From JAUZOB01 sp963692465 (GTDB lineage Bacteria > Bacteroidota > Bacteroidia > Bacteroidales > Prolixibacteraceae): a stretch of DNA of 64,000 nucleotides. Below are positions 15,949-25,727 of the stretch, in pieces. The position numbers and the translations under genes are program-made. The stretch is from NCBI GenBank assembly GCA_963692465.1, contig OY829943.1, positions 186,001 to 250,000 of the forward strand. The letters run 5' to 3'. The notes beneath the pieces are model-generated. The model made no database searches. It was not told the DNA's origin and was given only the letters and a program-made list of their open reading frames with translations. The stretch's first letter is position 1. The number at the start of each line of letters is the position of its first letter.

Positions 15949-18597
15949 CTATTTTCCCACAGCAACAACCTGTTCCGGTTCATTCCATCCTTTAACAGAT
16001 ACGAGTGGACGTTTCCCCTTTGCGATAGCGGATGTTTCAATCGTTATCTCTTTGGTTTCACCAGGTAATACAGATACGTAATTGTCGCTATAAAAAGAAG
16101 GAAGTATTCGCTGTTTGGTTTGAGCATTCAACAAAGACAATCGATTAAAGAAAGAAACCGGGTTCTTTGCCGGATTCGCAAGAGTTACAATGACCTTATC
16201 ATTTTCTGCCTCACGGGCACTAATCGTTAATCTGGATTGAGGCATTTGCTTTAATCCGGAATAATCTCCGTTTTCATCAGGAAGCCAGTATATATTCTCA
16301 CTCAACAACTTTTTGTCCGCATCCAGTAACTGCAGACACAGAAAAGCGCCCTGCTTCTTTGCCAAATTATCAATCACCGGTTTGACGGGAAAATATTTCT
16401 TAGTCGTAGACGGACCGATTTCAACAAATGACTGACTGATCAGACTGTCTTTTCCTGATATAGAATAAGCTTTGGCAACCAGCATCAGATCTCGTTTGCA
16501 TTCAAAGGTGTTATTTACCACCATCACCATTCCATCTATTGGGTTGCACATAACATGCAACGGTTGGCTCCCGTTGCGTAACCCGTAAAGACAGGCATTG
16601 GGATCAAGATAATAATCATACATCTGTCCGCGAAGAGCAGTCCATGGGTTTTGGGTTTTCCATATAATAACTCCGGTATACCAGCTCCACATATGAGAAC
16701 TGAACCCCTCCATCAAAGCGCGATACTGATCGTAATTAACGAGTTGAGCCTTCGTGGCAAAGTCCTCGGCATCTTTAGCTTTTCCATAAGGATCAATAGA
16801 TGCATCATAGCCGATATATTTATGATATTCCCATACCGGATCAACTTGAGAGGTCTTTGTTTCCGAAGTATACAGAGGAGCAACAAGATGCTCCCGGGGA
16901 ATAAATCGTTTCAGTGATTCATAATCACCTACACCAACCGATCCGACTTCGGAATTAAACGGGAAGGTACGATATTCCCAAAACCGCTTAGTAGGCTGAA
17001 CCTCATAGGGTCCGTCACCATTCCCGCCCAACGTATTCATCGACATCTCGTCAGAATTGGAATAATCAATAAACCAACGGGTACCATCTAACAGAGGCAT
17101 AATCGAGTCTTTCAGTGCATGAAAAATATCCCGGGGAGGCGTAATTTCGTTTCCTCCGCACCAAAAAGCCAAAGAAGGATGGTTCCGAACCAGTTTAACC
17201 TGATCGGCTGCAGTTTGAATATAAAGTTGATGGTCATTGGGATAAGTCCGTCGAATCCATTGATCTTCCTTTTTCATCGGGTCAAGCCACCGTCCGTTAC
17301 AATCGCCGGAGAAACCGAAATCCTGGAATACGAGGAGTCCGTATTTATCACAGGCAGCATAGAATTCAGGCCGTTCAACAACTAAGGCACCACCCCAGAT
17401 ACGGATAAGGTTCAGATTCATATCCCGATGAAAACGAATCTCTGTGTCGTATCGTTTTTCTGAAAGGCGCAACATCTCATCGGATATAATCCAGTCGCCT
17501 CCTTTAATAAAGATCTTCTGTCCGTTTACTGAGATCTCACGACTTTTCGTTTCTGTATTGGGATAGGTTCTGATTTCCCGTACACCAACCGAGACCGTCT
17601 CTGAATCGGAAAGCGATGAACCATCCACAAGAAATTTAAAGTTTACCGGATAAAGATTCTGTGGTCCGTAACCGGCAGGCCACCAGAGGCGAGGATTCTT
17701 TAACGAAAAGTCACCAAACTGAACCAACATCGTACTGTGTGGTTCAACGGAAACCTCCTTCGTGACTGTCTGCCCGTCAATTTCATAAGAAGCAGTTCCT
17801 TGCACCAAAGAGGAAGTCGGGTTTTCAAGTTCGGTAGAAACTTTAAGGATAGCAGGTTCCTGTGCCCCCTCCGGTTTTCTTACTCCGGATACAAGTGTTA
17901 TAACGTGCGGATCTTTGAGATTAATCTGCAATGTCCGTTCAATCGTTACTTTGTCCCAGATACCGGTATTCCGGTCACGAATAGGCTGAATCCAGTCCCA
18001 CCCTGCCGTGTACTGATGTGAAATATTACGGGCAATTGTTCCATCACCACCCTGACCTCCATTCGGATTACCAACCGGATCGGGAGGATAAACAATTACA
18101 GCCAATCGGTTATGTCCGTCTTTCTTTAATAACGAAGTAATGTTATAAGTCTGACGTAAAAACATACTGTATTGCGTTTGGGCATTTAACCGGTGACCAT
18201 TGAGATAAACATCGCAACCGGCATTAACTCCCCGAAAATGAAGCCATACCTGCTCTTTGGGTTTCGGATTGGAAGTCGTAAAATCGTTCACGAACCAGTA
18301 AGTGTAATAATCCCGTCCTGTTTTATAAATATCAGGGATTTTCTCATTATTCATTCCATAAAACGGATCGGGAACTTTTTTGTTCTCCAGTAAGGTTGTT
18401 AGCACAGTTCCGGGAACAACAGCATTCATCCAGGAATGAACAGAATAAGCAGGCAGAGAGATTTCAGTCCCCGGTGCTTTAACCTCTTTAAGAGAAGCAC
18501 ATTTCCAGCCTTTGTTTAATTCAATTTGGTTCTGAGCGAATAACAGTCCGGGAGACCAGGCTGCCATACAAAGAAAGATTTTGTAAATAAGTCTCAT
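15949..18597 (-). CDS. Secreted GH2 enzyme, endo-beta-mannosidase / exo-glucosaminidase type
   Basis: An 882-aa protein with a signal peptide (to about LLFAQ). GH2 domains follow in order: sugar-binding jelly roll (WLHFRGVNAGCDVYLNGH), immunoglobulin-like domain (LWWPAGYGPQNLYPV), and the TIM barrel. In the barrel, FWCGGNEITPPRDI (about residues 481-494) holds the acid/base Glu and FNSEVGSVG (about 548-556) the nucleophile Glu. The CGGNExxPP form is that of plant-type mannosylglycoprotein endo-beta-mannosidases and exo-beta-D-glucosaminidases. It likely trims beta-mannosides or glucosaminides in the periplasm. It is a lone gene, not visibly tied to a SusCD pair. Confidence 0.85.
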   Translation of the reverse strand: MRLIYKIFLCMAAWSPGLLFAQNQIELNKGWKCASLKEVKAPGTEISLPAYSVHSWMNAVVPGTVLTTLLENKKVPDPFYGMNNEKIPDIYKTGRDYYTYWFVNDFTTSNPKPKEQVWLHFRGVNAGCDVYLNGHRLNAQTQYSMFLRQTYNITSLLKKDGHNRLAVIVYPPDPVGNPNGGQGGDGTIARNISHQYTAGWDWIQPIRDRNTGIWDKVTIERTLQINLKDPHVITLVSGVRKPEGAQEPAILKVSTELENPTSSLVQGTASYEIDGQTVTKEVSVEPHSTMLVQFGDFSLKNPRLWWPAGYGPQNLYPVNFKFLVDGSSLSDSETVSVGVREIRTYPNTETKSREISVNGQKIFIKGGDWIISDEMLRLSEKRYDTEIRFHRDMNLNLIRIWGGALVVERPEFYAACDKYGLLVFQDFGFSGDCNGRWLDPMKKEDQWIRRTYPNDHQLYIQTAADQVKLVRNHPSLAFWCGGNEITPPRDIFHALKDSIMPLLDGTRWFIDYSNSDEMSMNTLGGNGDGPYEVQPTKRFWEYRTFPFNSEVGSVGVGDYESLKRFIPREHLVAPLYTSETKTSQVDPVWEYHKYIGYDASIDPYGKAKDAEDFATKAQLVNYDQYRALMEGFSSHMWSWYTGVIIWKTQNPWTALRGQMYDYYLDPNACLYGLRNGSQPLHVMCNPIDGMVMVVNNTFECKRDLMLVAKAYSISGKDSLISQSFVEIGPSTTKKYFPVKPVIDNLAKKQGAFLCLQLLDADKKLLSENIYWLPDENGDYSGLKQMPQSRLTISAREAENDKVIVTLANPAKNPVSFFNRLSLLNAQTKQRILPSFYSDNYVSVLPGETKEITIETSAIAKGKRPLVSVKGWNEPEQVVAVGK

Positions 18598-18786
18598 TTT
18601 AAGTGATTTGCTATGGTTTGTAATGTGGTTTACTATCGGAGATTCAAAAGGAGAATGAGCCCAGGTAATAATACCAGGCTAAAAATAGTATATTCAGCAA
18701 AAAACACCTAATCTGATTAACGTCTATGGAAAGAAAGTGTATTTTACCCCCCGACATGGAGAGCAAAATACACAGGTAAAGTAATT

Positions 18787-20034
18787 TTATGAATTATATT
18801 TTTTAAAAAGAGAGACCACAATATGTCCGCCGAATCCAAAGGTGTTATTTAAAGCAACCCGGACTTCCCGTTCAACGGGTTTTAACGGAGTAAGGTTTAA
18901 ACGGGGATTAATCTCCGCATCTAACTCATGAAGGTTTATTGTTGGTGGAACAATTCCTTTTTCGATCGCTTTAACACAAACGATTGCCTCAACAGCTCCG
19001 GCGGCTCCGAGAAGATGCCCTGTCATTGATTTCGTTGCACTAACGCTAACCCGACTCACCGAGTCACCGAACACGCGCGTGATTGCCTTACATTCACTAA
19101 GGTCACCGACGGGGGTTGAAGTTGCATGGGCATTGATATAGTCCACATCAGCAGGAGTTAAACCAGCTTCACGAATAGCCTCCTTCATGGCATAAACAGC
19201 ACCGTCTCCTTCGGGATGAGTCGCTGCAACATGGTAAGCATCGGAGGCAAATCCGCAACCACCAAGTTCACCGTAAATCTTAGCACCACGCTTTAGTGCA
19301 TGTTCCAGTTCTTCAAGAAGAAGAACTCCGGCTCCTTCACCCATAACAAATCCGTCCCGGTCTTTATCGAAAGGACGGGAAGCCATTTCGGGTGCATCAT
19401 TTCGCACAGATAAAGCTTTCATAGAATTAAATCCGCCAATTGCCGTATAGGTAATAGGAGCTTCGGATCCGCCGGAAAGAATGGCGTCTGCTTTACCCAG
19501 ACGAATCAGGTTATAAGCATCAGCAATTGCATTATTCGACGAAGTACAAGCTGAAACCGTAGCATAGCTAACTCCTTTCAGTCCGTAATGAATAGAGATT
19601 TGTCCCGCTGCCATATTCGGAATCATTTTGGTAATAAAGAACGGACTATAACGGGGAATCCTTCCGCCTTCAGAAAAAGAAATAATTTCCTCTTCAAGCG
19701 TCTTAATACCACCGATACCGGTTGCCCAAATCACCCCAATCCGATTACGATCGCACTGATCAAGATCAAGCGTAGAATCTTTCATGCACTCGTCAACCGC
19801 AGCCATTGCATACTGTGTAAAAGGGTCCATTTTACGAGCTTCACGCCTTTCCATATATTGTTCGGGATCAAAACCTTTTAGCTCACAGGCAAATTTAGTT
19901 TTGAATTCAGAGGAGTCAAATTTAGTTATAGGAACTGCACCGCTTTTTCCAAGAAGCAAGTTATTCCAAAAATCATTTACGTTATTTCCAATAGGCGTCA
20001 AGGCACCTAACCCGGTAATCACGACTCTTTTCAT
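18787..20034 (-). CDS. fabF: 3-oxoacyl-[acyl-carrier-protein] synthase II
   Basis: A 415-aa condensing enzyme of fatty-acid elongation. The active-site Cys163 is in VSACTSSNNA, the two His are in INAHATSTP (about 304) and SMTGHLLGAAG (about 341), and the conserved Lys in SATKSMTGH. Length and residue positions match standard KAS II. It lacks the usual acpP neighbour and instead follows a TetR-type regulator gene by 97 bp, so it may be a second, regulated KAS II copy used to adjust membrane lipids. No other fatty-acid genes are in the window. Confidence 0.92.
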   Translation of the reverse strand: MKRVVITGLGALTPIGNNVNDFWNNLLLGKSGAVPITKFDSSEFKTKFACELKGFDPEQYMERREARKMDPFTQYAMAAVDECMKDSTLDLDQCDRNRIGVIWATGIGGIKTLEEEIISFSEGGRIPRYSPFFITKMIPNMAAGQISIHYGLKGVSYATVSACTSSNNAIADAYNLIRLGKADAILSGGSEAPITYTAIGGFNSMKALSVRNDAPEMASRPFDKDRDGFVMGEGAGVLLLEELEHALKRGAKIYGELGGCGFASDAYHVAATHPEGDGAVYAMKEAIREAGLTPADVDYINAHATSTPVGDLSECKAITRVFGDSVSRVSVSATKSMTGHLLGAAGAVEAIVCVKAIEKGIVPPTINLHELDAEINPRLNLTPLKPVEREVRVALNNTFGFGGHIVVSLFKKYNS

Positions 20035-20131
20035 ATTTTAATATTTCTAAAGATTCAAATACAATAAATTATAAAAACGATAACAACAATCAGTCTATTA
20101 CTAACAAGAGTAAGCCTATCCCTCAAAAAAT

Positions 20132-20692
20132 TTATGGCTTAAGATCATCAAGAATAGTCATATGAATTGATTTAAAAACGGTTTTATCCATAACCCGGGC
20201 AAGCTGTAATCCGGCAACCATCGCTGATAAGATTAAAAAAGCGCGGTTTCGGGGATCACCTTTAAAAGCAAAAACCCCATTCGCTCTTCCTCTGGACAGT
20301 AAATCGGAGAGCCAGTTAATGCTTATATCGGTCATCCGCTGTAATTCCGTCTTTGTTGATTCGGACAAGGTATTAAAATCCGGTCCGAGAGATCCCAGTA
20401 TACAGACTTTCTGTTCCCGGTTACTTTTCGAATAGATTCGGAGAAAAGTTTCCATCTGATGCCACTCATCAAAATTGCGACTATGCAAATTCTCAATCAT
20501 CTCTTCAAAACGCTGAATATTGTTTTTTACAATACTCGTTCCCAGATTTTCTTTTGAAGGGAAATAATAGTGAATCGCAGCATTTTTTATTCCCAATTCA
20601 GATGAGATATCCTGATAACTGAAGGCGTTGTACCCCCTTGTCAGGATAAGATCCTCGCCAAGCTCCATTATTTTCTCTCTGGTTATTGACAT
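20132..20692 (-). CDS. TetR/AcrR-family transcriptional regulator
   Basis: A 186-aa repressor-type protein. The N-terminal HTH spans about residues 8-45 (FSYQDISSELGIKNAAIHYYFPSKENLG), the canonical TetR arrangement. The C-terminal ligand domain is less conserved (ILGSLGPDFNTLSESTK), similar to the YxaF/LmrA-like group. It lies upstream of fabF on the same strand, so the two are probably one unit. A 16-bp palindrome in its own promoter (20723-20738) points to autoregulation; fabF and perhaps the divergent NUDIX gene could be controlled as well. The ligand is unknown; fatty-acyl compounds are a guess from context. Confidence 0.88.
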   Translation of the reverse strand: MSITREKIMELGEDLILTRGYNAFSYQDISSELGIKNAAIHYYFPSKENLGTSIVKNNIQRFEEMIENLHSRNFDEWHQMETFLRIYSKSNREQKVCILGSLGPDFNTLSESTKTELQRMTDISINWLSDLLSRGRANGVFAFKGDPRNRAFLILSAMVAGLQLARVMDKTVFKSIHMTILDDLKP

Positions 20693-20716
20693 AAGCGATT
20701 ATTTTAACTGACCATG

Positions 20717-20748
20717 CAAATATACTTACTAATAAGTAAATGATCAAA
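20717..20748 (-). promoter_or_regulatory. Promoter of the TetR-fabF unit
   Basis: On the minus strand: TTTG (20745-20748), a 20-bp spacer, then TATATTTG (20717-20724), an exact -7. This is one of the best promoter matches in the window. Confidence 0.65.
20723..20738. promoter_or_regulatory. TetR-type operator inside the TetR-fabF promoter
   Basis: Perfect palindrome TACTTA-CTAA-TAAGTA placed in the promoter spacer, touching the -7 element. Size, symmetry and position are as expected for an autoregulatory TetR site. Confidence 0.65.
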
Positions 20749-20917
20749 AAAAGTACGTTTTTTTAATCTTTTATCTTTACTTATCACCTCTCTTTTTCAA
20801 TTAATTAAAGGTAGGCTCTTTGCTTTGATAAACGATCAAAGGAATTGATTTTTTTGTTTCGATACTTATCCTGTTTATTAATAATGACACACTCAGCGTG
20901 AATAATAAGCATACAAT

Positions 20918-20948
20918 TTTGAAGAAACAAATTCTGATCTTAATTTTG
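20918..20948 (+). promoter_or_regulatory. Promoter of the NUDIX gene
   Basis: TTTG (20918-20921), 19-bp spacer, TAATTTTG (20941-20948). The start codon at 20981 is 32 bases further on. Confidence 0.55.
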
Positions 20949-20980
20949 CAATTAATCAAAGAGAACACCAGGCAGGGTCT

Positions 20981-21481
20981 ATGAACAGCTCAAAATCAAT
21001 AAATGTCAGCATGGAAGGTGCAATTTTCAACTATCGGGTCGCTGGCATTACTCTGCAAAACAATCGGCTTCTCCTCCATAAAACACCTTCTGATAATTAT
21101 TGGAGTTTACCCGGCGGACGGGTTGAGTTGCTAGAATATTCACAAGATGCACTGAAACGGGAATTTATCGAAGAAATAGGTCAGGAAATAAAAGTCGGTC
21201 ATCTCTCCTGGATTATAGAAAATTTCTTTGAATACAACCAACAAAAATATCATGAGATCGGGTTCTACTACCAAATACAGATTCCTGGGGTAACAGATTA
21301 TAAAGACATCATTACTCATGAAGATGGGATTCCTTACATTTTCCGTTGGTTTTCTATTGAAAATATTGATCAATTAAAGATATATCCGGAGATTATTAAT
21401 CAGAAAAATTTAGCGAATCTGAACAATTGCAGGCATTTTATCCTTAAAATGAAAGATCTGAACGCATTACCGACAGAATAG
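20981..21481 (+). CDS. NUDIX hydrolase
   Basis: A 166-aa protein with a complete Nudix box: GRVELLEYSQDALKREF then IEEIGQ at about residues 47-69, fitting G-x5-E-x7-RE-U-x-EE-x-GU. These enzymes cleave nucleoside diphosphates linked to another group, using Mg2+ or Mn2+ held by the box glutamates. The substrate cannot be told from sequence. It has its own promoter and is divergent from the TetR gene, with 288 bp between. guaB follows 88 bp later and has its own -7, so they are probably separate units. Confidence 0.88.
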   Translation: MNSSKSINVSMEGAIFNYRVAGITLQNNRLLLHKTPSDNYWSLPGGRVELLEYSQDALKREFIEEIGQEIKVGHLSWIIENFFEYNQQKYHEIGFYYQIQIPGVTDYKDIITHEDGIPYIFRWFSIENIDQLKIYPEIINQKNLANLNNCRHFILKMKDLNALPTE

Positions 21482-21512
21482 CTAAAAACAAAAAAGATTC
21501 GTAGATTATATC

Positions 21513-21520
21513 TAATTTTG
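21513..21520 (+). promoter_or_regulatory. -7 element for guaB
   Basis: TAATTTTG, exact match, 49 bases ahead of the guaB ATG at 21570. The -33 is weak. Confidence 0.4.
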
Positions 21521-21569
21521 ACACGTTAAGAAAAAGGACATAAGTTGAAAAATATAAAAGAAGAGAAAT

Positions 21570-23066
21570 ATGGCAATTTATTTTGATGATGTTTCCAGAA
21601 CATTCAGCGAATACTTATTAATTCCGAATTTAACAACCAAGCAATGTATGCCGGACAATGTGTCCTTGCAGACCCCCCTCGTAAAGTATGCAAAGGGAGA
21701 AAAACCATCGCTAGCTCTGAATATTCCTTTCGTTTCGGCAATTATGCAGGCGGTATCGGATGATACGATGGCCATCGCACTGGCAAGAAACGGAGGTTTA
21801 TCATTCATCTACGGTTCTCAAAGCATTGAGACCCAAGTTGAGATGGTCCGGAAGGTTAAAAAGTTTAAAGCCGGATTCGTCATCAGTGATGCCAACCTGA
21901 CTCCCGATCATACCGTACAGGATGTAATTGACCTCAAAAAAAGAACCGGTCACTCAACAATTGGAATTACGGCAGACGGAACCCCTTCCGGAAAATTATT
22001 AGGAGTGGTCACCAGTCGTGATTATCGAATCGGAACCGATGCTCCGGATACAAAGATCCGCGAGTTTATGACCCCCTTCTCTCATTTAATTATTGGAAAT
22101 CTAGGAATCTCACTGAGTGATGCAAATGACATTATTTGGGATAATAAGCTCAATAGTCTTCCGATTGTTGATGATAAGCAGAATCTGAGATATTTCGTTT
22201 TCAGAAAAGATTACGATGCTCATAAGGAATATCCGTATGAACTATCGGATGATCACAAGAAATTAGTCGTGGGGGCAGGTATCAATACCCGCGATTACAA
22301 AGAAAGAGTTCCTGCTTTAGTAGAAGCCGGAGTTGATATTCTGTGTATTGATTCTTCCGATGGTTTCTCTGAATGGCAAAAAGAGACTATTCAATATATT
22401 AAAAAGACCTACAACGGCAAAGTTAAAGTCGGTGCCGGCAATATTGTTGACCGGGACGGATTCAGATACCTGGTTAAAGCCGGAGCGGACTTCGTAAAAG
22501 TCGGTATTGGCGGGGGGTCGATATGTATTACCCGGGAACAAAAAGGTATCGGGCGCGGACAGGCTTCTTCTCTAATCGAAGTGGCCAAAGCCCGTGAAGA
22601 GTACTTTCAGGAAACAGGCGTTTATGTTCCGATATGCAGTGATGGTGGAATCGTTCAGGATTACCACATGGTTCTGGCTTTAGCCATGGGTGCAGATTTC
22701 CTTATGATGGGCCGTTATTTCGCCCGCTTTGATGAGAGTCCCACCAAAACACTTAGAATCGGAAACAACTTCGTTAAAGAGTACTGGGGTGAAGGATCGA
22801 ACAGAGCCCGTAACTGGCAGCGTTATGACATGGGAGGTAAAAACAGTCTGACTTTTGAAGAAGGAGTCGACAGTTATGTTCCCTATGCCGGTAATCTGAA
22901 AGATAATCTGGACACAACCCTGAATAAGGTTAAATCGACCATGTGTAGTTGTGGTTCCACCTCAATTGAAGAACTTCAGCGAAATGCAAAAATAACCCTT
23001 GTTTCTTCAACCAGTATCGTTGAAGGAGGAGCTCATGATGTCATCTTAAAAGACACAAAGAATTAA
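21570..23066 (+). CDS. guaB: IMP dehydrogenase, Tritrichomonas foetus-like type
   Basis: A 498-aa enzyme that oxidises IMP to XMP with NAD+, the committed step to GMP. The catalytic Cys is residue 319 in [15 protein letters not shown]; Asp261 is in IDSSDGF; the flap dyad Arg418-Tyr419 is in NWQRYD. A CBS pair occupies about residues 105-220. These numbers equal those of the T. foetus enzyme, and stretches such as [18 protein letters not shown], and [14 protein letters not shown] also resemble that protein rather than the usual bacterial GuaB. The gene is monocistronic with a strong terminator at 23091-23128. The activity call is firm; the evolutionary link is from remembered sequence. Confidence 0.93.
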   Translation: MAIYFDDVSRTFSEYLLIPNLTTKQCMPDNVSLQTPLVKYAKGEKPSLALNIPFVSAIMQAVSDDTMAIALARNGGLSFIYGSQSIETQVEMVRKVKKFKAGFVISDANLTPDHTVQDVIDLKKRTGHSTIGITADGTPSGKLLGVVTSRDYRIGTDAPDTKIREFMTPFSHLIIGNLGISLSDANDIIWDNKLNSLPIVDDKQNLRYFVFRKDYDAHKEYPYELSDDHKKLVVGAGINTRDYKERVPALVEAGVDILCIDSSDGFSEWQKETIQYIKKTYNGKVKVGAGNIVDRDGFRYLVKAGADFVKVGIGGGSICITREQKGIGRGQASSLIEVAKAREEYFQETGVYVPICSDGGIVQDYHMVLALAMGADFLMMGRYFARFDESPTKTLRIGNNFVKEYWGEGSNRARNWQRYDMGGKNSLTFEEGVDSYVPYAGNLKDNLDTTLNKVKSTMCSCGSTSIEELQRNAKITLVSSTSIVEGGAHDVILKDTKN

Positions 23067-23090
23067 ATTAGTTCAATAAGGATATAAAAT

Positions 23091-23128
23091 AAAAAGAGGC
23101 TGTTCTAAATTAGAGCAGCCTCTTTTTT
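23091..23128 (+). terminator. guaB terminator
   Basis: Long stem AAAAGAGGCTG...CAGCCTCTTTT with one mismatch and a run of six T at the end, 24 bp after the guaB stop. Confidence 0.8.
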
Positions 23129-23263
23129 ACAAGAACCAATTCTTTTCGGGAAGCGCTATCTGTAAACATTCACAACTTCCATTATTCCCAACCGGATTTA
23201 ATCCGATGTAAAACGCCTCTGCGATCCCTTTCTGAAAAAGAAAGAATTAGTTTTTCGTACCCT

Positions 23264-25615
23264 TTATTTCAACGTAAAGTCGGCTTTAAGCAGATCTCTT
23301 GAATTTCCACCTACGAAAACATTAAACTTACCAGGCTCTACGGTCCATTTCATATTAACGTCATAATATTTCAAATCATTCGGACTCAGCTGAAACTTAA
23401 CCGTCTTCGTCTCCCCCGGTTCGATGGATATCTTTTGGAAACCCTTCAGTAATTTGATAGGCTGACAAGCAGATGCATACAGGTCACGAATATAAAGCTG
23501 CACCACTTCCTCGCCCGAACGGGAACCAGCGTTCTTTACCTCAACACTGACTTCAATCGTTCCATTCATCGACACTTCGGATTTATCCAGTTTCAGATTG
23601 GAATACTCGAACGTCGTATAACTTAATCCGAATCCAAACGGGAATAACGGATCATTGGGTGCATCATTATACCGGGAACGGAAGAATTGATCCGGTTGCT
23701 CAAATAAGGGGCGCCCGGTACTCTTCTGACTATAATAAAGCGGAACCTGACCAAGTGTATAAGGGAATGACACCGGAAGTTTTCCTGCCGGATTATAATC
23801 CCCGAATAAAACATCAGCAATAGCATTTCCAGCCTGCGTTCCAAGAAACCAGGTTTCAACAATAGCAGGCATATTCTCTGCTACCCAGGGGATCGTCAAA
23901 GGACGACCATTCGTTAATAAAACAACGACCGGTTTCCCAAGTTTGGTAATTTCTTTCAGTAAATCAAGCTGATTACCAGGAATATCAATGTGTGCACGGG
24001 AATGAGCTTCACCGGTCATGCTACCCGATTCGCCTATCGTCATGACAATTTCATCAGCCTGTTTCGCAACATCCAATGCAGCCGTAAAATCCTCCGGTGT
24101 TTTTGAATCAATATCACAGCCTTTGGCATACAAGACCTTCGTGTTGGGAGAAACAGCCGATTTTATCCCCTGCAAAATGGTAACAACATCTTTAGGATCG
24201 CCGCCGCCACCCCAGCAACCGATCATATCATTCTGACTATCGGCCATCTGACCAATAACAGCAAGGGTACCAATATCTTTCTTCAAGGGCAGAATATGCG
24301 AATCGTTTTTCAACAACACAATCGACTTCTTAGCCATATCGCGTGAAGCAGCAATATGCTCAGGAGTTAACAGTTCGGTCTTTTCCCGATTGTTATCACA
24401 GTAACGATACGGATCATCAAAAAGTCCCAGTTTATATTTAATAGTCAGAATTCTCCGAACGGCCTCATCAATATACTTTTCAGGAACAATGCCTTTACGA
24501 ACCAGATTTGCCAGCTCGTCATGATAAATATTACTTCCCATATCCATGTCCAGACCCGCATTAGCAGCTAATTTTGCAGCCTCAGTATTGTTCGCAGCAA
24601 GGCCATGAGGAATTAATTCACCAATCGCACAAGCGTCCGAAACGACAAAACCTTTATATCCCCACTCTTCCTTCAGAATTTTCCTCAGCAAAAACGCATT
24701 AGCCGTTGAGGGTATTCCATTAAGGGTATTGAAGGAAGACATAAACGTCCCCACTCCGGCATCAGCAGCCGCTTTAAACGGAGGGAGGTAAACGTCACGT
24801 AAAGTCCGTTCCGACATATCAACCGCATTATAATCACGGCCCGCTTCAGCAGCGCCATAGGCAGCATAATGCTTTGCACAGGCAACAATCGTATTGTTTT
24901 TACTCAGGTCGTCTCCCTGGAAACCTTTAACCCGGGCCTTTGCGATCAGAGAACCCAGATAAGGATCTTCTCCGGCCCCTTCGGCAATTCGACCCCAACG
25001 GGCATCACGGGCAATATCAACCATTGGCGCAAATGTCCAGTTTACCCCCATGGCAGAAGCCTCAACAGCAGCAATACGAGCAGAACGCTCCATAGCCGAC
25101 AAGTCCCAACTGGCAGCCTCAGCCAATGGGATCGGGAAAATAGTTTTCATTCCATGAATCACATCCAGTCCGAAAATAAGGGGAATATGTAATCGGGATT
25201 CTTCAACGGCTATTTTCTGAATTTTACGAATACCATCGACTCCGGCAACATTCAGCATAGACCCAATTCGCCCGGCTCTCAGATCTTTCCCCTGGTCCGT
25301 ATTGGGGTTCATGGGACCGGTATTAGCAAACGTGCCGCCCACCTGGTGCATCTGTCCGACTTTTTCTTCCAAAGTCATTTTCTTCATCAGGTTATCGATA
25401 AACTGATCCATCTTGGATCGTTTATCAGACATTGTTTTTGTTACTCCTTTTTTTTGAGAGTAAGCCGTCCGGGCACTTACTGGCGTACCGGCAATGCATA
25501 AAGCGCCTCCCACCAATAAAGCCATTCCATAAGAAGAGATTCTTGCTTTTAAGACTCCGGCATTGGAACAAATCATTCGTGAAAAGACATTTTCAATAAT
25601 CGATTTTTTCTTCAT
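23264..25615 (-). CDS. bglX: GH3 beta-glucosidase, BglX type
   Basis: A 783-aa secreted beta-glucosidase. The long N-terminus contains a hydrophobic segment at about residues 29-45 (signal or anchor), then MTLEEKVGQMHQV. The GH3 barrel has KHYAAYGAAEAGRDYN and the nucleophile Asp in FVVSDACAI (about residue 340). The second domain has IGESGSMTGEAHSRA, where the Glu is the probable acid/base. A C-terminal fibronectin-like domain ends the protein (VSVEVKNAGSRSGEEVVQLYI). It follows susD across a 112-bp gap with a terminator-like hairpin, so it belongs to the PUL but may be transcribed less. It would release glucose from beta-linked oligosaccharides in the periplasm. Confidence 0.92.
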   Translation of the reverse strand: MKKKSIIENVFSRMICSNAGVLKARISSYGMALLVGGALCIAGTPVSARTAYSQKKGVTKTMSDKRSKMDQFIDNLMKKMTLEEKVGQMHQVGGTFANTGPMNPNTDQGKDLRAGRIGSMLNVAGVDGIRKIQKIAVEESRLHIPLIFGLDVIHGMKTIFPIPLAEAASWDLSAMERSARIAAVEASAMGVNWTFAPMVDIARDARWGRIAEGAGEDPYLGSLIAKARVKGFQGDDLSKNNTIVACAKHYAAYGAAEAGRDYNAVDMSERTLRDVYLPPFKAAADAGVGTFMSSFNTLNGIPSTANAFLLRKILKEEWGYKGFVVSDACAIGELIPHGLAANNTEAAKLAANAGLDMDMGSNIYHDELANLVRKGIVPEKYIDEAVRRILTIKYKLGLFDDPYRYCDNNREKTELLTPEHIAASRDMAKKSIVLLKNDSHILPLKKDIGTLAVIGQMADSQNDMIGCWGGGGDPKDVVTILQGIKSAVSPNTKVLYAKGCDIDSKTPEDFTAALDVAKQADEIVMTIGESGSMTGEAHSRAHIDIPGNQLDLLKEITKLGKPVVVLLTNGRPLTIPWVAENMPAIVETWFLGTQAGNAIADVLFGDYNPAGKLPVSFPYTLGQVPLYYSQKSTGRPLFEQPDQFFRSRYNDAPNDPLFPFGFGLSYTTFEYSNLKLDKSEVSMNGTIEVSVEVKNAGSRSGEEVVQLYIRDLYASACQPIKLLKGFQKISIEPGETKTVKFQLSPNDLKYYDVNMKWTVEPGKFNVFVGGNSRDLLKADFTLK

Positions 25616-25668
25616 GTGTTACTTAATAGACTTTAAGATTAGATCATAAACATACTAAATTTCAAAGA

Positions 25669-25707
25669 AAAGGTTGTTGTCTCCGTTTGTTGGAAGCAAC
25701 AACCTTT
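25669..25707 (-). terminator. Hairpin between susD and bglX
   Basis: Perfect 11-bp stem AAAGGTTGTTG / CAACAACCTTT with a 17-base loop. On the minus strand it is followed by a T-rich tract. It may partly terminate susCD transcripts before bglX. Confidence 0.55.
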
Positions 25708-25727
25708 CAATCATATTGTATCGAAGA

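Noticed and set aside
15949..25615. One large PUL including the GH2 gene
   Set aside because: guaB, NUDIX, TetR and fabF genes, with changes of strand and terminators, separate the GH2 gene from the susCD unit.
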